A stretch of 64,000 bases of DNA, taken from contig JABDIV010000047.1 of NCBI GenBank assembly GCA_013003555.1, positions 1 to 64,000 on the forward strand, given 5' to 3'. The notes below the pieces were generated by a model, which saw only the letters and a program-made list of their open reading frames with translations, did not search any database and was not told the origin of the DNA. The position numbers were made by a program, and so were the translations under genes. Of this stretch, positions 54,079 through 63,008 are shown piece by piece (the stretch's first letter is position 1; every line of letters begins with the position of its first letter). This DNA is from Flavobacteriaceae bacterium. Lineage in GTDB: Bacteria > Bacteroidota > Bacteroidia > Flavobacteriales > Flavobacteriaceae.

Positions 54079-56307
54079 TTATCCTTTGATTTTTACGCCT
54101 TTCACAAGCGGCTTGGATTTCTTGATTTTATCGCCCAGGGTCCTGTCGATAAAATCTGTCATCTTTTTATAGAGATGCATACGTGTATTACCTCCATAAA
54201 TACCGTGGTTCTTATCGGGGTATATCATCCATTCGAATTGCTTATCGGCCTGGATCAGGGCTTCAACCATACGCACGGTGTTTTGAACATGAACATTGTC
54301 ATCGCTTGAGCCATGAATAATAAGGAAATCACCCTTTAACTTATCGACATGATTGATAGGCGAATTATCATCATATCCGCTCGGATTTTCCTGCGGAGTA
54401 GCCATATAACGTTCGGTATAAATGGTATCATAAAATCGCCAGCTTGTCACCGGAGCAACAGCAATGGCCATTTTAAAAACATCATTGCCTTTAAACAAAC
54501 AGTTGCTGCTCATAAATCCGCCGTAACTCCACCCCCAAATGCCAATTCTACCAGCATCAATATAAGGCAATTCTCCCAGTTGTCTGGCCGCTTCAATCTG
54601 ATCCTCCACTTCATATTTCCCTAACTCTCTTTGGGTGACCTTTTTAAATTCGGCTCCTTTTAATCCGGTGCCACGACCATCGATACATGCAATGATATAG
54701 CCTTTTTGTGCCAGCATTTGATACCAGTAATCATTGCTACTATGCCATCTGTTGGATACACTCTGAGAGCCTGGCCCCGAGTATTGCGACAGGAATATGG
54801 GATATTCCTTCCCGGGATCGAAGTCCGCTGGTTTTATCATCCACATATTTAATGCATTACCATTCACATTGATGGTACTGAATTCCTTCCTGGAGGTTTT
54901 GAAGTCCGCCACTTTCTGTGCGAGGGCGTCGTTGTCGATTATGCTTTTTACCAGGTTTCCATCCGAAGCGCGATTCAGAGTATATTCCGTCGGAGTTGTA
55001 GCGCTTGAGAAACTATTGATAAAATAGGTGAAATCTGCGCTAAAGGAAGCGTTATTCATTCCATTATTCTTAGTTAATCGTTCTTTTTTACGACCGTTTA
55101 ACCCGATGGCATATACATCACGATTTATCGATCCGTTCTCTACAGACTGATAGTAAATACGCCTGGTTTTATCGTCATAGCCATAATAGCTGGTGACTTC
55201 CCAATTACCTTTGGTAACCTGGTTGATGAGTTTGCCTTTAAGATTATAATGATAGATATGATTGTACCCATCGGCCTCACTGGTCCAGATAAAGCTGTTA
55301 TCCTTTAGAAATGTCAGATCGAATGTCACGTCGATATAGGCTTCATCTTTTTCCGCTAAAACGAGATCAGACGACATATTTCCGGCATGAATCATCCATA
55401 AGTCTAGCTCGTTCTGGTGACGGTTCATATACTGTGCACTGAGAATTTCGGCGTTGTTGGTCCATTTTAGTCTCGGGATATAGAAATCGGAATACGACTT
55501 GCCCACCTTTACTTCCGATGTTTTATCCTTCTTCAAATCATAAATAAAGAGCTTAACTTCAGCGTTTTTTTCACCTGCTTTAGGGTATTTGAATACCAGT
55601 TGATCGGGATAAAGATCTTCACCATAAACGTCCATTGAAAACTCCGGGACTTCGGTTTCATCAAATCGAATGTAAGCAATCCTGGTGCCATCGGCATTCC
55701 ACTCAAAGGCTCTAACAAAGCTGAATTCTTCTTCGTACACCCAGTCGGTAATACCATTTATTATTTTATTCTTTTCACCATCGAAAGTCAGCTGCTTGGT
55801 TTCGCCTGTGACGAGATCAAATACAAAGAGATTATTGTTAAAACCATAAGCTACCCGATCACCGTTTGGTGAAAAGGTCGGTTCCTGGATCTGATTATCG
55901 GAAACCAGGGTGGTTGTTCCCGTACTGATGTTGTAAACATAGTATGTCCCGAGGGTAGACCGCCTGTAAATGGATTGCAGATCGGAGGTTAATAGAATTT
56001 TGGCTTCATCATCGCTGAATTCATAATCGATAAAATATTCGATGTCCTCTAATTCTGATGATTTAATGATTGTATTAACCTTTGAGAGCGTCTCGTAATC
56101 ATAAACGTCGATGGTCGATGTACGGTTACTCCTGTCGAAATTCAGCACAGAATATTGCTTCCCGTTTTTCATGGAATGCAGCGCATCCATGCGTTCGGTT
56201 CTAAATGTACCATTCCAAATATCTTCTAAAGTGATTTCTTTTTGCTGTGCCGGGGAAAGGATGCTTACAAAAAAGAGCAATACAGCTGCAATTCGAATAG
56301 GATGCAT
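54079..56307 (-). CDS. dipeptidyl peptidase IV-like S9 protease
   Basis: 742 aa from the ATG at 56307, which starts the signal peptide (MHPIRIAAVLLFFVSILSPA); the longer reading to 56391 is rejected. The N-terminal beta-propeller (about 35-470, DPPIV_N) precedes an alpha/beta hydrolase with the nucleophile in GWSYGGFMS, acid in HGSSDDNVH and His in DKNHGIYGG. It removes X-Pro or X-Ala dipeptides from peptide N-termini; exact specificity is not readable. Operon leader for two peptide transporters. Confidence 0.92.
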   Translation of the reverse strand: MHPIRIAAVLLFFVSILSPAQQKEITLEDIWNGTFRTERMDALHSMKNGKQYSVLNFDRSNRTSTIDVYDYETLSKVNTIIKSSELEDIEYFIDYEFSDDEAKILLTSDLQSIYRRSTLGTYYVYNISTGTTTLVSDNQIQEPTFSPNGDRVAYGFNNNLFVFDLVTGETKQLTFDGEKNKIINGITDWVYEEEFSFVRAFEWNADGTRIAYIRFDETEVPEFSMDVYGEDLYPDQLVFKYPKAGEKNAEVKLFIYDLKKDKTSEVKVGKSYSDFYIPRLKWTNNAEILSAQYMNRHQNELDLWMIHAGNMSSDLVLAEKDEAYIDVTFDLTFLKDNSFIWTSEADGYNHIYHYNLKGKLINQVTKGNWEVTSYYGYDDKTRRIYYQSVENGSINRDVYAIGLNGRKKERLTKNNGMNNASFSADFTYFINSFSSATTPTEYTLNRASDGNLVKSIIDNDALAQKVADFKTSRKEFSTINVNGNALNMWMIKPADFDPGKEYPIFLSQYSGPGSQSVSNRWHSSNDYWYQMLAQKGYIIACIDGRGTGLKGAEFKKVTQRELGKYEVEDQIEAARQLGELPYIDAGRIGIWGWSYGGFMSSNCLFKGNDVFKMAIAVAPVTSWRFYDTIYTERYMATPQENPSGYDDNSPINHVDKLKGDFLIIHGSSDDNVHVQNTVRMVEALIQADKQFEWMIYPDKNHGIYGGNTRMHLYKKMTDFIDRTLGDKIKKSKPLVKGVKIKG

Positions 56308-56428
56308 TAAATGGGTTGTTTTAAACAAAATATTGTCAAGTTTACTAAAAATTATACAAAAAGCCTTAACTATTAACAGTAAAATCGGCATTATACAAGC
56401 AAGTCACGACATATTTACATCTTAATAG

Positions 56429-56436
56429 TATCTTTG
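56429..56436 (+). promoter_or_regulatory. -7 element TATCTTTG before the HMG-CoA reductase gene
   Basis: Exact TAnnTTTG 20 nt before the ATG at 56457; no TTG at the expected -33 position. Confidence 0.55.
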
Positions 56437-56456
56437 TAAATCATAAGTTTAAAACG

Positions 56457-57773
56457 ATGGCAAATCCCATATCAGGATTCTCAAAATTTACTAAATCAGA
56501 AAAGATAGATTGGATTATTACCAATTACTTTTTGGGTGATTTCCGTGTTCGCGATAGGTTATCACAATATTGGAGTACAGATAAGGAATTACAGCGATTA
56601 CATGACGAATTCATTGAAAATACCATCACTAATTTTTACCTCCCCCTTGGTGTTGCGCCAAACTTTAAGATCAACGACAAGCTTTATGCCATTCCCATGG
56701 CCATTGAAGAAAGTTCGGTAGTAGCGGCTGCCAGTAAATCAGCAAAATATTGGTTAGAACGCGGTGGTTTTAAAGCCACTGTCCTTTCAACTAAAAAAGA
56801 CGGTCAGGTTCATTTTCTTTATAAAGGCGATCGATCTAAACTCAAACGCTTTTTTAAATCGGCTAAGGAGGAACTGATTAACGATTGTGCCCCAATTACG
56901 AGGAATATGGTAAAACGGGGTGGCGGAATTATTCAATTAGAATTGATCGATAAAACCTCAGAACTGGATGATTACTATCAACTCCATGCCACCTTCGATA
57001 CGCGTGATGCCATGGGAGCTAATTTTATCAATTCCTGTCTTGAACAATTTGCAAAATCTTTAATAAACAGGATCGATAATCATAAGGACTTTACAGATAC
57101 CGAAAAGGACATTCAGATCATCATGAGCATTTTATCGAATTATGTGCCTGAATGCCTCGTACGTGCAGAAGTTTCCTGTCCGGTTGAGGAGCTAACCGGT
57201 TTCGACGTCGTAAACGGAATGGACTTCGCTAAAAAGTTCATACAGGCCATTCAAATAGCAGAAGTAGAACCATACCGGGCCGTTACACACAACAAAGGAA
57301 TCATGAATGGTATTGATGCTGTAGTACTCGCAACCGGAAACGACTTTCGAGCGGTCGAAGCGGGAATCCATGCTTATGCTGCAAGAAACGGCCAATACAG
57401 CAGCTTGAGCCATGCGACAGTGGAAGATGGGATATTCCGTTTTTGGATGGAGGTGCCCATGGCTTTGGGAACGATTGGAGGACTTACACGATTGCATCCC
57501 CTGGTTCGGTTTGCGCTTGAACTTCTGGGCAATCCATCGGCCGATAAGTTGATGGAAATCGTTGCTGTAACCGGACTGGCACAGAACTTCGCTGCCATTA
57601 GTTCGTTGATCACCATCGGTATTCAGCAGGGGCATATGAAAATGCACCTGATGAATATCCTGAATGAATTTAAAGCGACCGACTATGAGAAAAACTACAT
57701 GGTTGAACATTTCAAAACACAGACGGTGACACACGGTGCTGTTGCTGATGCCCTTGACAAAATTCGCCGTTAG
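56457..57773 (+). CDS. hydroxymethylglutaryl-CoA reductase, class II
   Basis: 438 aa. Reduces HMG-CoA to mevalonate. The catalytic Glu lies in MAIEESSVVAAAS (81-93); DTRDAMGAN and HNKGIMNGIDAVVLATGND are the other signature blocks, and the C-terminal catalytic His is expected near the GHMKMH segment. Class II is nominally 'degradative', but Flavobacteriaceae that lack the MEP route use it biosynthetically in the mevalonate pathway. A GHMP kinase gene follows after 4 nt, supporting that. Confidence 0.94.
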   Translation: MANPISGFSKFTKSEKIDWIITNYFLGDFRVRDRLSQYWSTDKELQRLHDEFIENTITNFYLPLGVAPNFKINDKLYAIPMAIEESSVVAAASKSAKYWLERGGFKATVLSTKKDGQVHFLYKGDRSKLKRFFKSAKEELINDCAPITRNMVKRGGGIIQLELIDKTSELDDYYQLHATFDTRDAMGANFINSCLEQFAKSLINRIDNHKDFTDTEKDIQIIMSILSNYVPECLVRAEVSCPVEELTGFDVVNGMDFAKKFIQAIQIAEVEPYRAVTHNKGIMNGIDAVVLATGNDFRAVEAGIHAYAARNGQYSSLSHATVEDGIFRFWMEVPMALGTIGGLTRLHPLVRFALELLGNPSADKLMEIVAVTGLAQNFAAISSLITIGIQQGHMKMHLMNILNEFKATDYEKNYMVEHFKTQTVTHGAVADALDKIRR

Positions 57774-57777
57774 CACT

Positions 57778-58689
57778 TTGATAAAAACATTTTACAGTCA
57801 CGGAAAATTATTGATCAGCGGGGAGTACCTGGTATTAGATGGTGCTTCAGCGCTGGCACTACCCACGCGATATGGTCAATCTATGACTGTTGAATCTATT
57901 GATTCGGCCGAGATATTATGGATCAGTAGGGATAATAAGGGGATAACCTGGTATGACGCCGGGTTTGATATCAGTAAAAATCAATCGATAACAAGCCGAA
58001 AGCATGATGGCGTTACAAAAACAATTATCAAACTTTTTGAGGAAGCCATAACGCTCAATCCACAATTCCTAAAGGAAGCTACAGGCTATAAAATTAGCTG
58101 TAGATTAGAATTTCCGCAGGACTGGGGACTTGGCAGTTCATCGACCTTGATCAACAATTTCGCACAATGGGCAGAGGTTGATCCGTTCGAGTTATCGGAC
58201 CGCACATTAGGCGGAAGCGGATATGACATCGCCTGCGCCCAATCAGATTCCGCCATCATATACCGGAGAACAAATCGAAAACCGCAAATTGAAACGGTGA
58301 GCTTCGACCCTGTATTTAAGGAGCATCTTTATTTTGTTCATCTCAACAAAAAACAGGACAGCCGGGAGGCTATTTCAGTCTATTCAGAATTGGATAAAGA
58401 AATTGGAATTAACATCCCGAAGATTGATGAATTGACCAAACTGATGGTGAATTGTACCGAATTGAATGAATTCATCAGTTTGATCGAACGTCATGAGCAA
58501 ATTATGAGTGAAATTTTAAAACGTCCCACCGTAAGAGATATTCACTTCAGTGATTTTCAAGGCGGTCTAAAAAGTTTAGGAGCTTGGGGAGGAGATTTTA
58601 TTCTTGTTGCTTCGGAAACCGAGCCGGCCGATTATTTTTCGGAGAAGGGATTTACAACGATTATCCCTTACGAGGAGATGGTCTTATAA
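57778..58689 (+). CDS. GHMP kinase, GYDIA type
   Basis: 303 aa from a TTG at 57778, chosen because the family's N-terminus (TFYSHGKLLISGEYLVL) begins there and the HMG-CoA reductase stop lies 4 nt upstream; ATGs further upstream lie inside that gene. ATP-binding GLGSSS (117-122) and the GYDIA motif (148-152). It is named 'GYDIA family GHMP kinase' in Bacteroidota; the substrate is probably a mevalonate-pathway intermediate but is unproven. Confidence 0.88.
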   Translation: MIKTFYSHGKLLISGEYLVLDGASALALPTRYGQSMTVESIDSAEILWISRDNKGITWYDAGFDISKNQSITSRKHDGVTKTIIKLFEEAITLNPQFLKEATGYKISCRLEFPQDWGLGSSSTLINNFAQWAEVDPFELSDRTLGGSGYDIACAQSDSAIIYRRTNRKPQIETVSFDPVFKEHLYFVHLNKKQDSREAISVYSELDKEIGINIPKIDELTKLMVNCTELNEFISLIERHEQIMSEILKRPTVRDIHFSDFQGGLKSLGAWGGDFILVASETEPADYFSEKGFTTIIPYEEMVL

Positions 58690-58691
58690 AA

Positions 58692-58716
58692 AAAGCCCCG
58701 GAAATCCCGAGGCTTT
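58692..58716. terminator. bidirectional terminator
   Basis: AAAGCCCCGG (58692-58701) pairs with CCGAGGCTTT (58707-58716) with one weak pair. On the minus strand it is followed by TTTTTTTATAAG. It ends both the kinase and the convergent ppiD gene. Confidence 0.8.
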
Positions 58717-58736
58717 GAATTCTGAATTTTATTTTT

Positions 58737-60842
58737 TTAATAGAACGCCGCCCTGTTGTCTTCAATTTCGGAAGCATCTTTCAGCGCATCGTATAAAGCA
58801 GTTGCTGCTGTATTTACTTTGGTTGTTGATAATCTGCTTGCAATAGCCTGGTATCCCGGAAGTACTGGAGCCGGTGTTATCTTGGTCACCTCAACCATAT
58901 AAACGCCATTATTACCATCGATCAGTGAAGATGTCTCCCCTTCAGCCAGTCCGAAGGCTGCGCCAACAACCTTAGGTTCTCTTCCCGCACCCGAGAGGGT
59001 TGGATTTTTCATATTCAAGGAAATGGCTGTTCTAACTGCCTGCCCCTGTGAAGAAGCGATCTCATCGAGGGTTGTTCCCGAAATTTGAGCTCTTATCATT
59101 TTTGCCTTTTTCTCCTTTCTGATTTCAGGTAAGGCCGTCACAGACGCCTTTTCGTTATCCATTACACCTTTCTTATTTACAGCGGAAAGCTGAACAACGG
59201 CATAACCGCCTGAAGGTAAATTGAACCGTCTTATATCACCAACTTTAATACCGTCCTCAAAAGCCCAACGCACGATGCTTCTTTGCTGAGCCAGCCCCGG
59301 AATGTTCTCATCAAGTGCTTTAATCCCACTTACTGGTTTAACCGTATAGTTATTCTCGGCAGCGACCTCCTGGAAATCCCTACTGGCGATGGCAATTTCA
59401 AACTTGGACGTTTGATTGAACACCTCATCAACCGTTTCTTCGGAAGGCTCAATTTCGGCAGCCAGGTTGGCGATCTTGATCACACGTTGCTTATCACCTT
59501 GCTCGAGCACTTCTATAATGTGGTATCCGAAACTCGTTTGAACCACATCAATAGCACCCACACCATTATCGAAAGAAAAGGCTTTGAACTCAGGAGCCAT
59601 CCCTGCGTCGTAATCGAATTCGATCTCCCCGTCTTTTTCATTACTCACCTTATCACTTGAAAGATCAAGTAAATCGATAAATTTTGCTCGTCCTGATTTT
59701 ATAACGTTTAAAATGCTATCGGCAGTTACTTTGGCTTCTTCAACCGTTTTGGTCACACTGGGATCTACCCGTGTCGCACCAACGTGTGGAATTAGGATAT
59801 GTCTTACCTTTACCGAATCGGCCAGTTGTTTTTCAGCAACCACTTTCGTGATAACATAAAATGGGTCTTGTTTATAAGGACCATAGGTTTCACCAACTTT
59901 CAAAGGAAATACGCTATCCACCAAATTCAGCGGCATCTTGTCTCTGAAAAGGAAGCGATCGTTAAATGGTATTTCCGAATTGTTATTAATAAACGTCTGG
60001 ACATTATCAAGGTCTGAGAACCCGGCGTTTTGTGACAATTCGATCAATTCATTTTTAATATTTTCCTCATCAGTTGCCGAAGCCTCTTCCTTGAATTCCA
60101 CGTAGTAAATATCACGCGAAGCTTCAACTTCGTATTGTTTCAGATTTCTATTTACATAATCGGCTATATCCGATTTTGTGACTTCAACCAAACTATCGGG
60201 AATACTTGAATAGGGTACCTGAACATATTTAATATCCACCTTATCGTTCTCCATTTTATGATCCATCTCAGCTTCGGTCAGCGTAACAGAAAGACCGGCT
60301 TTCACCATGTTGAAATAGGATTGGTATTTACCGCCGGCAGCTATATCATTTTCGAAATTCGTCCAAGCCTCATAGGTTATCGGAGAATCACCGAGAAAGG
60401 ATGGTTCTGGCGAGATATCGCGGAGATTTGCTATGAACTCATTAAGCTTGGCTTCATCAAACAGTCCTGCTTCGTTCTTGAATTCCTGGAAGGTTGATAG
60501 ATTCTGCTTTATCAATTCACGCATTTGTTCGCGTTCAACCGTAATACCTAATTCCTCATATTGCTCATCAAGAATGGCTTTTCTCAATTCCTGATCCCAT
60601 ATTCGATTCATGGCCTGTGTACTTGTCACCGAAGGCCCTAATTGCCTTTGAAGGTTTTCCACCTTCCTCATAAAGTCTTCGCGCTTGATATCCTTTCCAT
60701 TCACGGTTGCTACAACGGTTTCCGATTTACCACCGCCTCCGCCTCCCCTGAAGAGGTCAGCAAGTACGAATGAAAATAGAGCCATCGCGATCACGATGAT
60801 CAAAACCAAGGAACGTTGTCTAATTTTATTTAAAATAGCCAT
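58737..60842 (-). CDS. ppiD: peptidylprolyl isomerase, SurA/PpiD-like membrane chaperone
   Basis: 701 aa. One N-terminal transmembrane helix (about 11-29), a Gly-rich linker (RGGGGGG), SurA_N-type helices (about 40-190), a parvulin PpiC domain (about 340-450: VRHILIPHVG...FGYHIIEVLEQ) and a second parvulin-like C-terminal region. It folds exported proteins at the periplasmic face of the inner membrane. ppiD is used because of the anchor and domain order. It lies ~100 nt after the CorC-like gene on the same strand. Confidence 0.92.
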   Translation of the reverse strand: MAILNKIRQRSLVLIIVIAMALFSFVLADLFRGGGGGGKSETVVATVNGKDIKREDFMRKVENLQRQLGPSVTSTQAMNRIWDQELRKAILDEQYEELGITVEREQMRELIKQNLSTFQEFKNEAGLFDEAKLNEFIANLRDISPEPSFLGDSPITYEAWTNFENDIAAGGKYQSYFNMVKAGLSVTLTEAEMDHKMENDKVDIKYVQVPYSSIPDSLVEVTKSDIADYVNRNLKQYEVEASRDIYYVEFKEEASATDEENIKNELIELSQNAGFSDLDNVQTFINNNSEIPFNDRFLFRDKMPLNLVDSVFPLKVGETYGPYKQDPFYVITKVVAEKQLADSVKVRHILIPHVGATRVDPSVTKTVEEAKVTADSILNVIKSGRAKFIDLLDLSSDKVSNEKDGEIEFDYDAGMAPEFKAFSFDNGVGAIDVVQTSFGYHIIEVLEQGDKQRVIKIANLAAEIEPSEETVDEVFNQTSKFEIAIASRDFQEVAAENNYTVKPVSGIKALDENIPGLAQQRSIVRWAFEDGIKVGDIRRFNLPSGGYAVVQLSAVNKKGVMDNEKASVTALPEIRKEKKAKMIRAQISGTTLDEIASSQGQAVRTAISLNMKNPTLSGAGREPKVVGAAFGLAEGETSSLIDGNNGVYMVEVTKITPAPVLPGYQAIASRLSTTKVNTAATALYDALKDASEIEDNRAAFY

Positions 60843-60907
60843 GTGTCGTAGAGTTTATCCTTTATAAAATACAGTGGGCGAAAATACCACTTTCTGTGAA
60901 CAAATAA

Positions 60908-60924
60908 AAACCGTATATCGGTTT
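60908..60924 (-). terminator. weak hairpin after the CorC-like gene
   Basis: AAACCG-ATATA-CGGTTT on the minus strand (60908-60924) followed by TTATTTG. Short stem, weak T-run. Confidence 0.45.
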
Positions 60925-60943
60925 AAATCAAGTTTTAAAGAAT

Positions 60944-62233
60944 TTAATCTTCCGGTTGCCATTCCAATCGTACCGTATCGATCTTGGTATTGGAAACCTC
61001 CATGATCGTAAAACGAAAGTCGTCGATTGTTATTTTATCATTCTGTTGCGGAATTTCTTCAGTATGGTGCACGATAAGGCCGCCTAAAGTTTCGTAATTC
61101 TCGCTTTCAGGCAGGTTTAATTTATAGATCTCATTCAAATAGTCGACTTCCAGACGGGCCGAGAAGTTGAAGACATTATCTTCGAGTTTTTCTTCGATAA
61201 GTTCAACCGAATCATGTTCATCTTCTATTTCACCCACAAGTTCCTCTACGATATCTTCTATGGTAATGATTCCGGAAGTACCACCATATTCATCTAGAAC
61301 CACCGCGATACTTTTATGTTTTTTCGTAAGGACGTTTAAAATATCTTTCACCAACATGGTTTCCGGCACATATTCCACCGGCATGATTATCGACCGAATC
61401 GTCTTGGGCATTTTAAACATGTCGAAGGAATGCACATAGCCTAAAATGTCATCATAAGTGCCGCGATAAACAAGAATCTTAGAATAACCGGTCGATGAGA
61501 ACATCTCTGTCAGTACTTTAACGCTTTCATAAATCTCTACGGCTACTAATTCGGTACGAGGCACCATCACTTCCCTGGCTTTAACTTTAGAGAACTCCAA
61601 TGCATTCTGGAAAAGCTGTATTTCATTGTCGACATCATCGTCTTCTTCAACCGACTCCATCTGCTCGCTTATATAATGACCCAATTCAACTTTAGTAAAA
61701 GCCAACTGCACATTATCGCCTTCGGTTTTAAAAAATATCTTCAATACCAAATCTGAAATCCATATCACGAAATCGGAAATCAGAGAGAACAACAGGTAAA
61801 AGAGGTACGCGGGAAGCGCAAAAAGTCTTAATAAGGTATTCGAATAGATCTGAAAGAACACCTTGGGTAAAAATTCAGCAGTAAGCAAAATGATTATTGT
61901 TGAAATAATCGTTTGTGTGAGCAGGCTAAGATCGGTTAGCAAATAATTGAGAAATGTATTTGAGATCGGTAAATAGGATTGAAACCATTCAACGAGCAGA
62001 TCACCCATAAAAAATCCATAGATAACAAGGGCGATATTGTTACCGATAAGCATGGTAGCAATAAATTTTGAAGGCTTAACGGTTATGCGGCGCAACAGGT
62101 TGGCAAGAAGACCTCTTTGCTTTTTCTCAAGTTCTATGTAAATCTTGTTCGACGATACATAAGCGATTTCCATACCTGAGAAGAAACCCGATAAGACCAG
62201 GCATAAAACAATGATAAGGATCTGGGTCGCCAT
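60944..62233 (-). CDS. CNNM/CBS/CorC-type membrane protein (hemolysin family)
   Basis: 429 aa. CNNM membrane domain (about 1-190, beginning LVLSGFFSGMEIAYVSSNK), two CBS domains (about 205-335, REVMVPRTELVAVE and VLDEYGGTSGIITIEDIVEELVG across their end) and a CorC_HlyC transporter-associated domain (about 345-425). Homologs act in magnesium or cobalt efflux or resistance; the 'hemolysin' label is historical. Two bases separate it from the small gene upstream. Confidence 0.92.
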   Translation of the reverse strand: MATQILIIVLCLVLSGFFSGMEIAYVSSNKIYIELEKKQRGLLANLLRRITVKPSKFIATMLIGNNIALVIYGFFMGDLLVEWFQSYLPISNTFLNYLLTDLSLLTQTIISTIIILLTAEFLPKVFFQIYSNTLLRLFALPAYLFYLLFSLISDFVIWISDLVLKIFFKTEGDNVQLAFTKVELGHYISEQMESVEEDDDVDNEIQLFQNALEFSKVKAREVMVPRTELVAVEIYESVKVLTEMFSSTGYSKILVYRGTYDDILGYVHSFDMFKMPKTIRSIIMPVEYVPETMLVKDILNVLTKKHKSIAVVLDEYGGTSGIITIEDIVEELVGEIEDEHDSVELIEEKLEDNVFNFSARLEVDYLNEIYKLNLPESENYETLGGLIVHHTEEIPQQNDKITIDDFRFTIMEVSNTKIDTVRLEWQPED

Positions 62234-62235
62234 TG

Positions 62236-62427
62236 TTATAATTTACCGCGTTCTTCAAAACGCTTTCGAAATTTTTTCCGGAAGAAATACATGAACATGG
62301 CCAGGACCGCAAAGAAAAGCGACATATAGGCACGGCCTCTATCAACATTCCAGTTGCTGATGGTGTCATAAAAGAACAACGCGAAAAACACCAGATAAGC
62401 ATACTGTAAAAACTTAAGCAGTTTCAT
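62236..62427 (-). CDS. small two-helix membrane protein
   Basis: 63 aa: LQYAYLVFFALFFYDTI and AYMSLFFAVLAMFMYFF are two membrane helices; the C-terminus is very basic (RKKFRKRFEERGKL), so both ends are probably cytoplasmic. No family recognised. It stands between lptC and the CorC-like gene with gaps of 29 and 2 nt, a position typical of flavobacteria, so it is likely part of one transcript. Confidence 0.75.
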   Translation of the reverse strand: MKLLKFLQYAYLVFFALFFYDTISNWNVDRGRAYMSLFFAVLAMFMYFFRKKFRKRFEERGKL

Positions 62428-62456
62428 AATAAATCAATTGTATTCAAAGATATGAA

Positions 62457-63008
62457 TTATTCACTAAGGAAGACGACACCGCTGACTTCGAGAACACGCG
62501 CTTGGGTAAAATTTCTATCGGAATCAAAACCGTTGCCGTCTATCAACTGATCTTTGGTTCTGAATTTCACCGGCCTGTTGGTAAAAAGCCATTCCCGCTC
62601 CTGGTCATAGAACAGCTGATCGGCAAAAAGTGTATCGCGGTTATGTGTATCGAGAACCACATTGCCACGCAAGTCGATCAGGTCGGTTTCATCATAAACG
62701 ATAGCATAATCGGCAATTACATGACTTTGATTATTCTGATCGTCATATAAAACCATATCAACACCTTCAGGAAATTCATAATAGGCGAAGTCACGATTGG
62801 AATAATTGAGCATTTTCGGACTTTTCAAAATAGACTTCAAACTGCCCGAGTCGGTATATTTGGTATGAATATTTTCGGCAATGGTTAACGGTTCACTGCT
62901 TAAAAGACCGACTTTCTGGACTTCCTTGAAATTATTTTTACACGAAAAAAACAAGGTCACAGTAAAAACTGTGACCAGGCTTAATGTTTTATATGATCTA
63001 ACTCTCAT
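62457..63008 (-). CDS. lptC: LPS export system protein LptC
   Basis: 183 aa from the ATG at 63008 (MRVRSYKTLSLVTVFTV), whose stop-codon overlap with the TPR gene (TAATG) fixes the start. Lipobox-like FFSCKN near residue 23 (Bacteroidota LptC is often a lipoprotein). The OstA/LptC beta-jellyroll includes IADYAIVYDETDLIDLRGNV and TLFADQLFYDQEREW. It bridges LPS from the inner-membrane LptBFG complex to LptA. Confidence 0.88.
   Translation of the reverse strand: MRVRSYKTLSLVTVFTVTLFFSCKNNFKEVQKVGLLSSEPLTIAENIHTKYTDSGSLKSILKSPKMLNYSNRDFAYYEFPEGVDMVLYDDQNNQSHVIADYAIVYDETDLIDLRGNVVLDTHNRDTLFADQLFYDQEREWLFTNRPVKFRTKDQLIDGNGFDSDRNFTQARVLEVSGVVFLSE

Noticed and set aside
57192-57776. 194-codon antisense frame opposite HMG-CoA reductase
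   Set aside because: The sense strand encodes an intact, conserved enzyme; the antisense product has no recognisable features.
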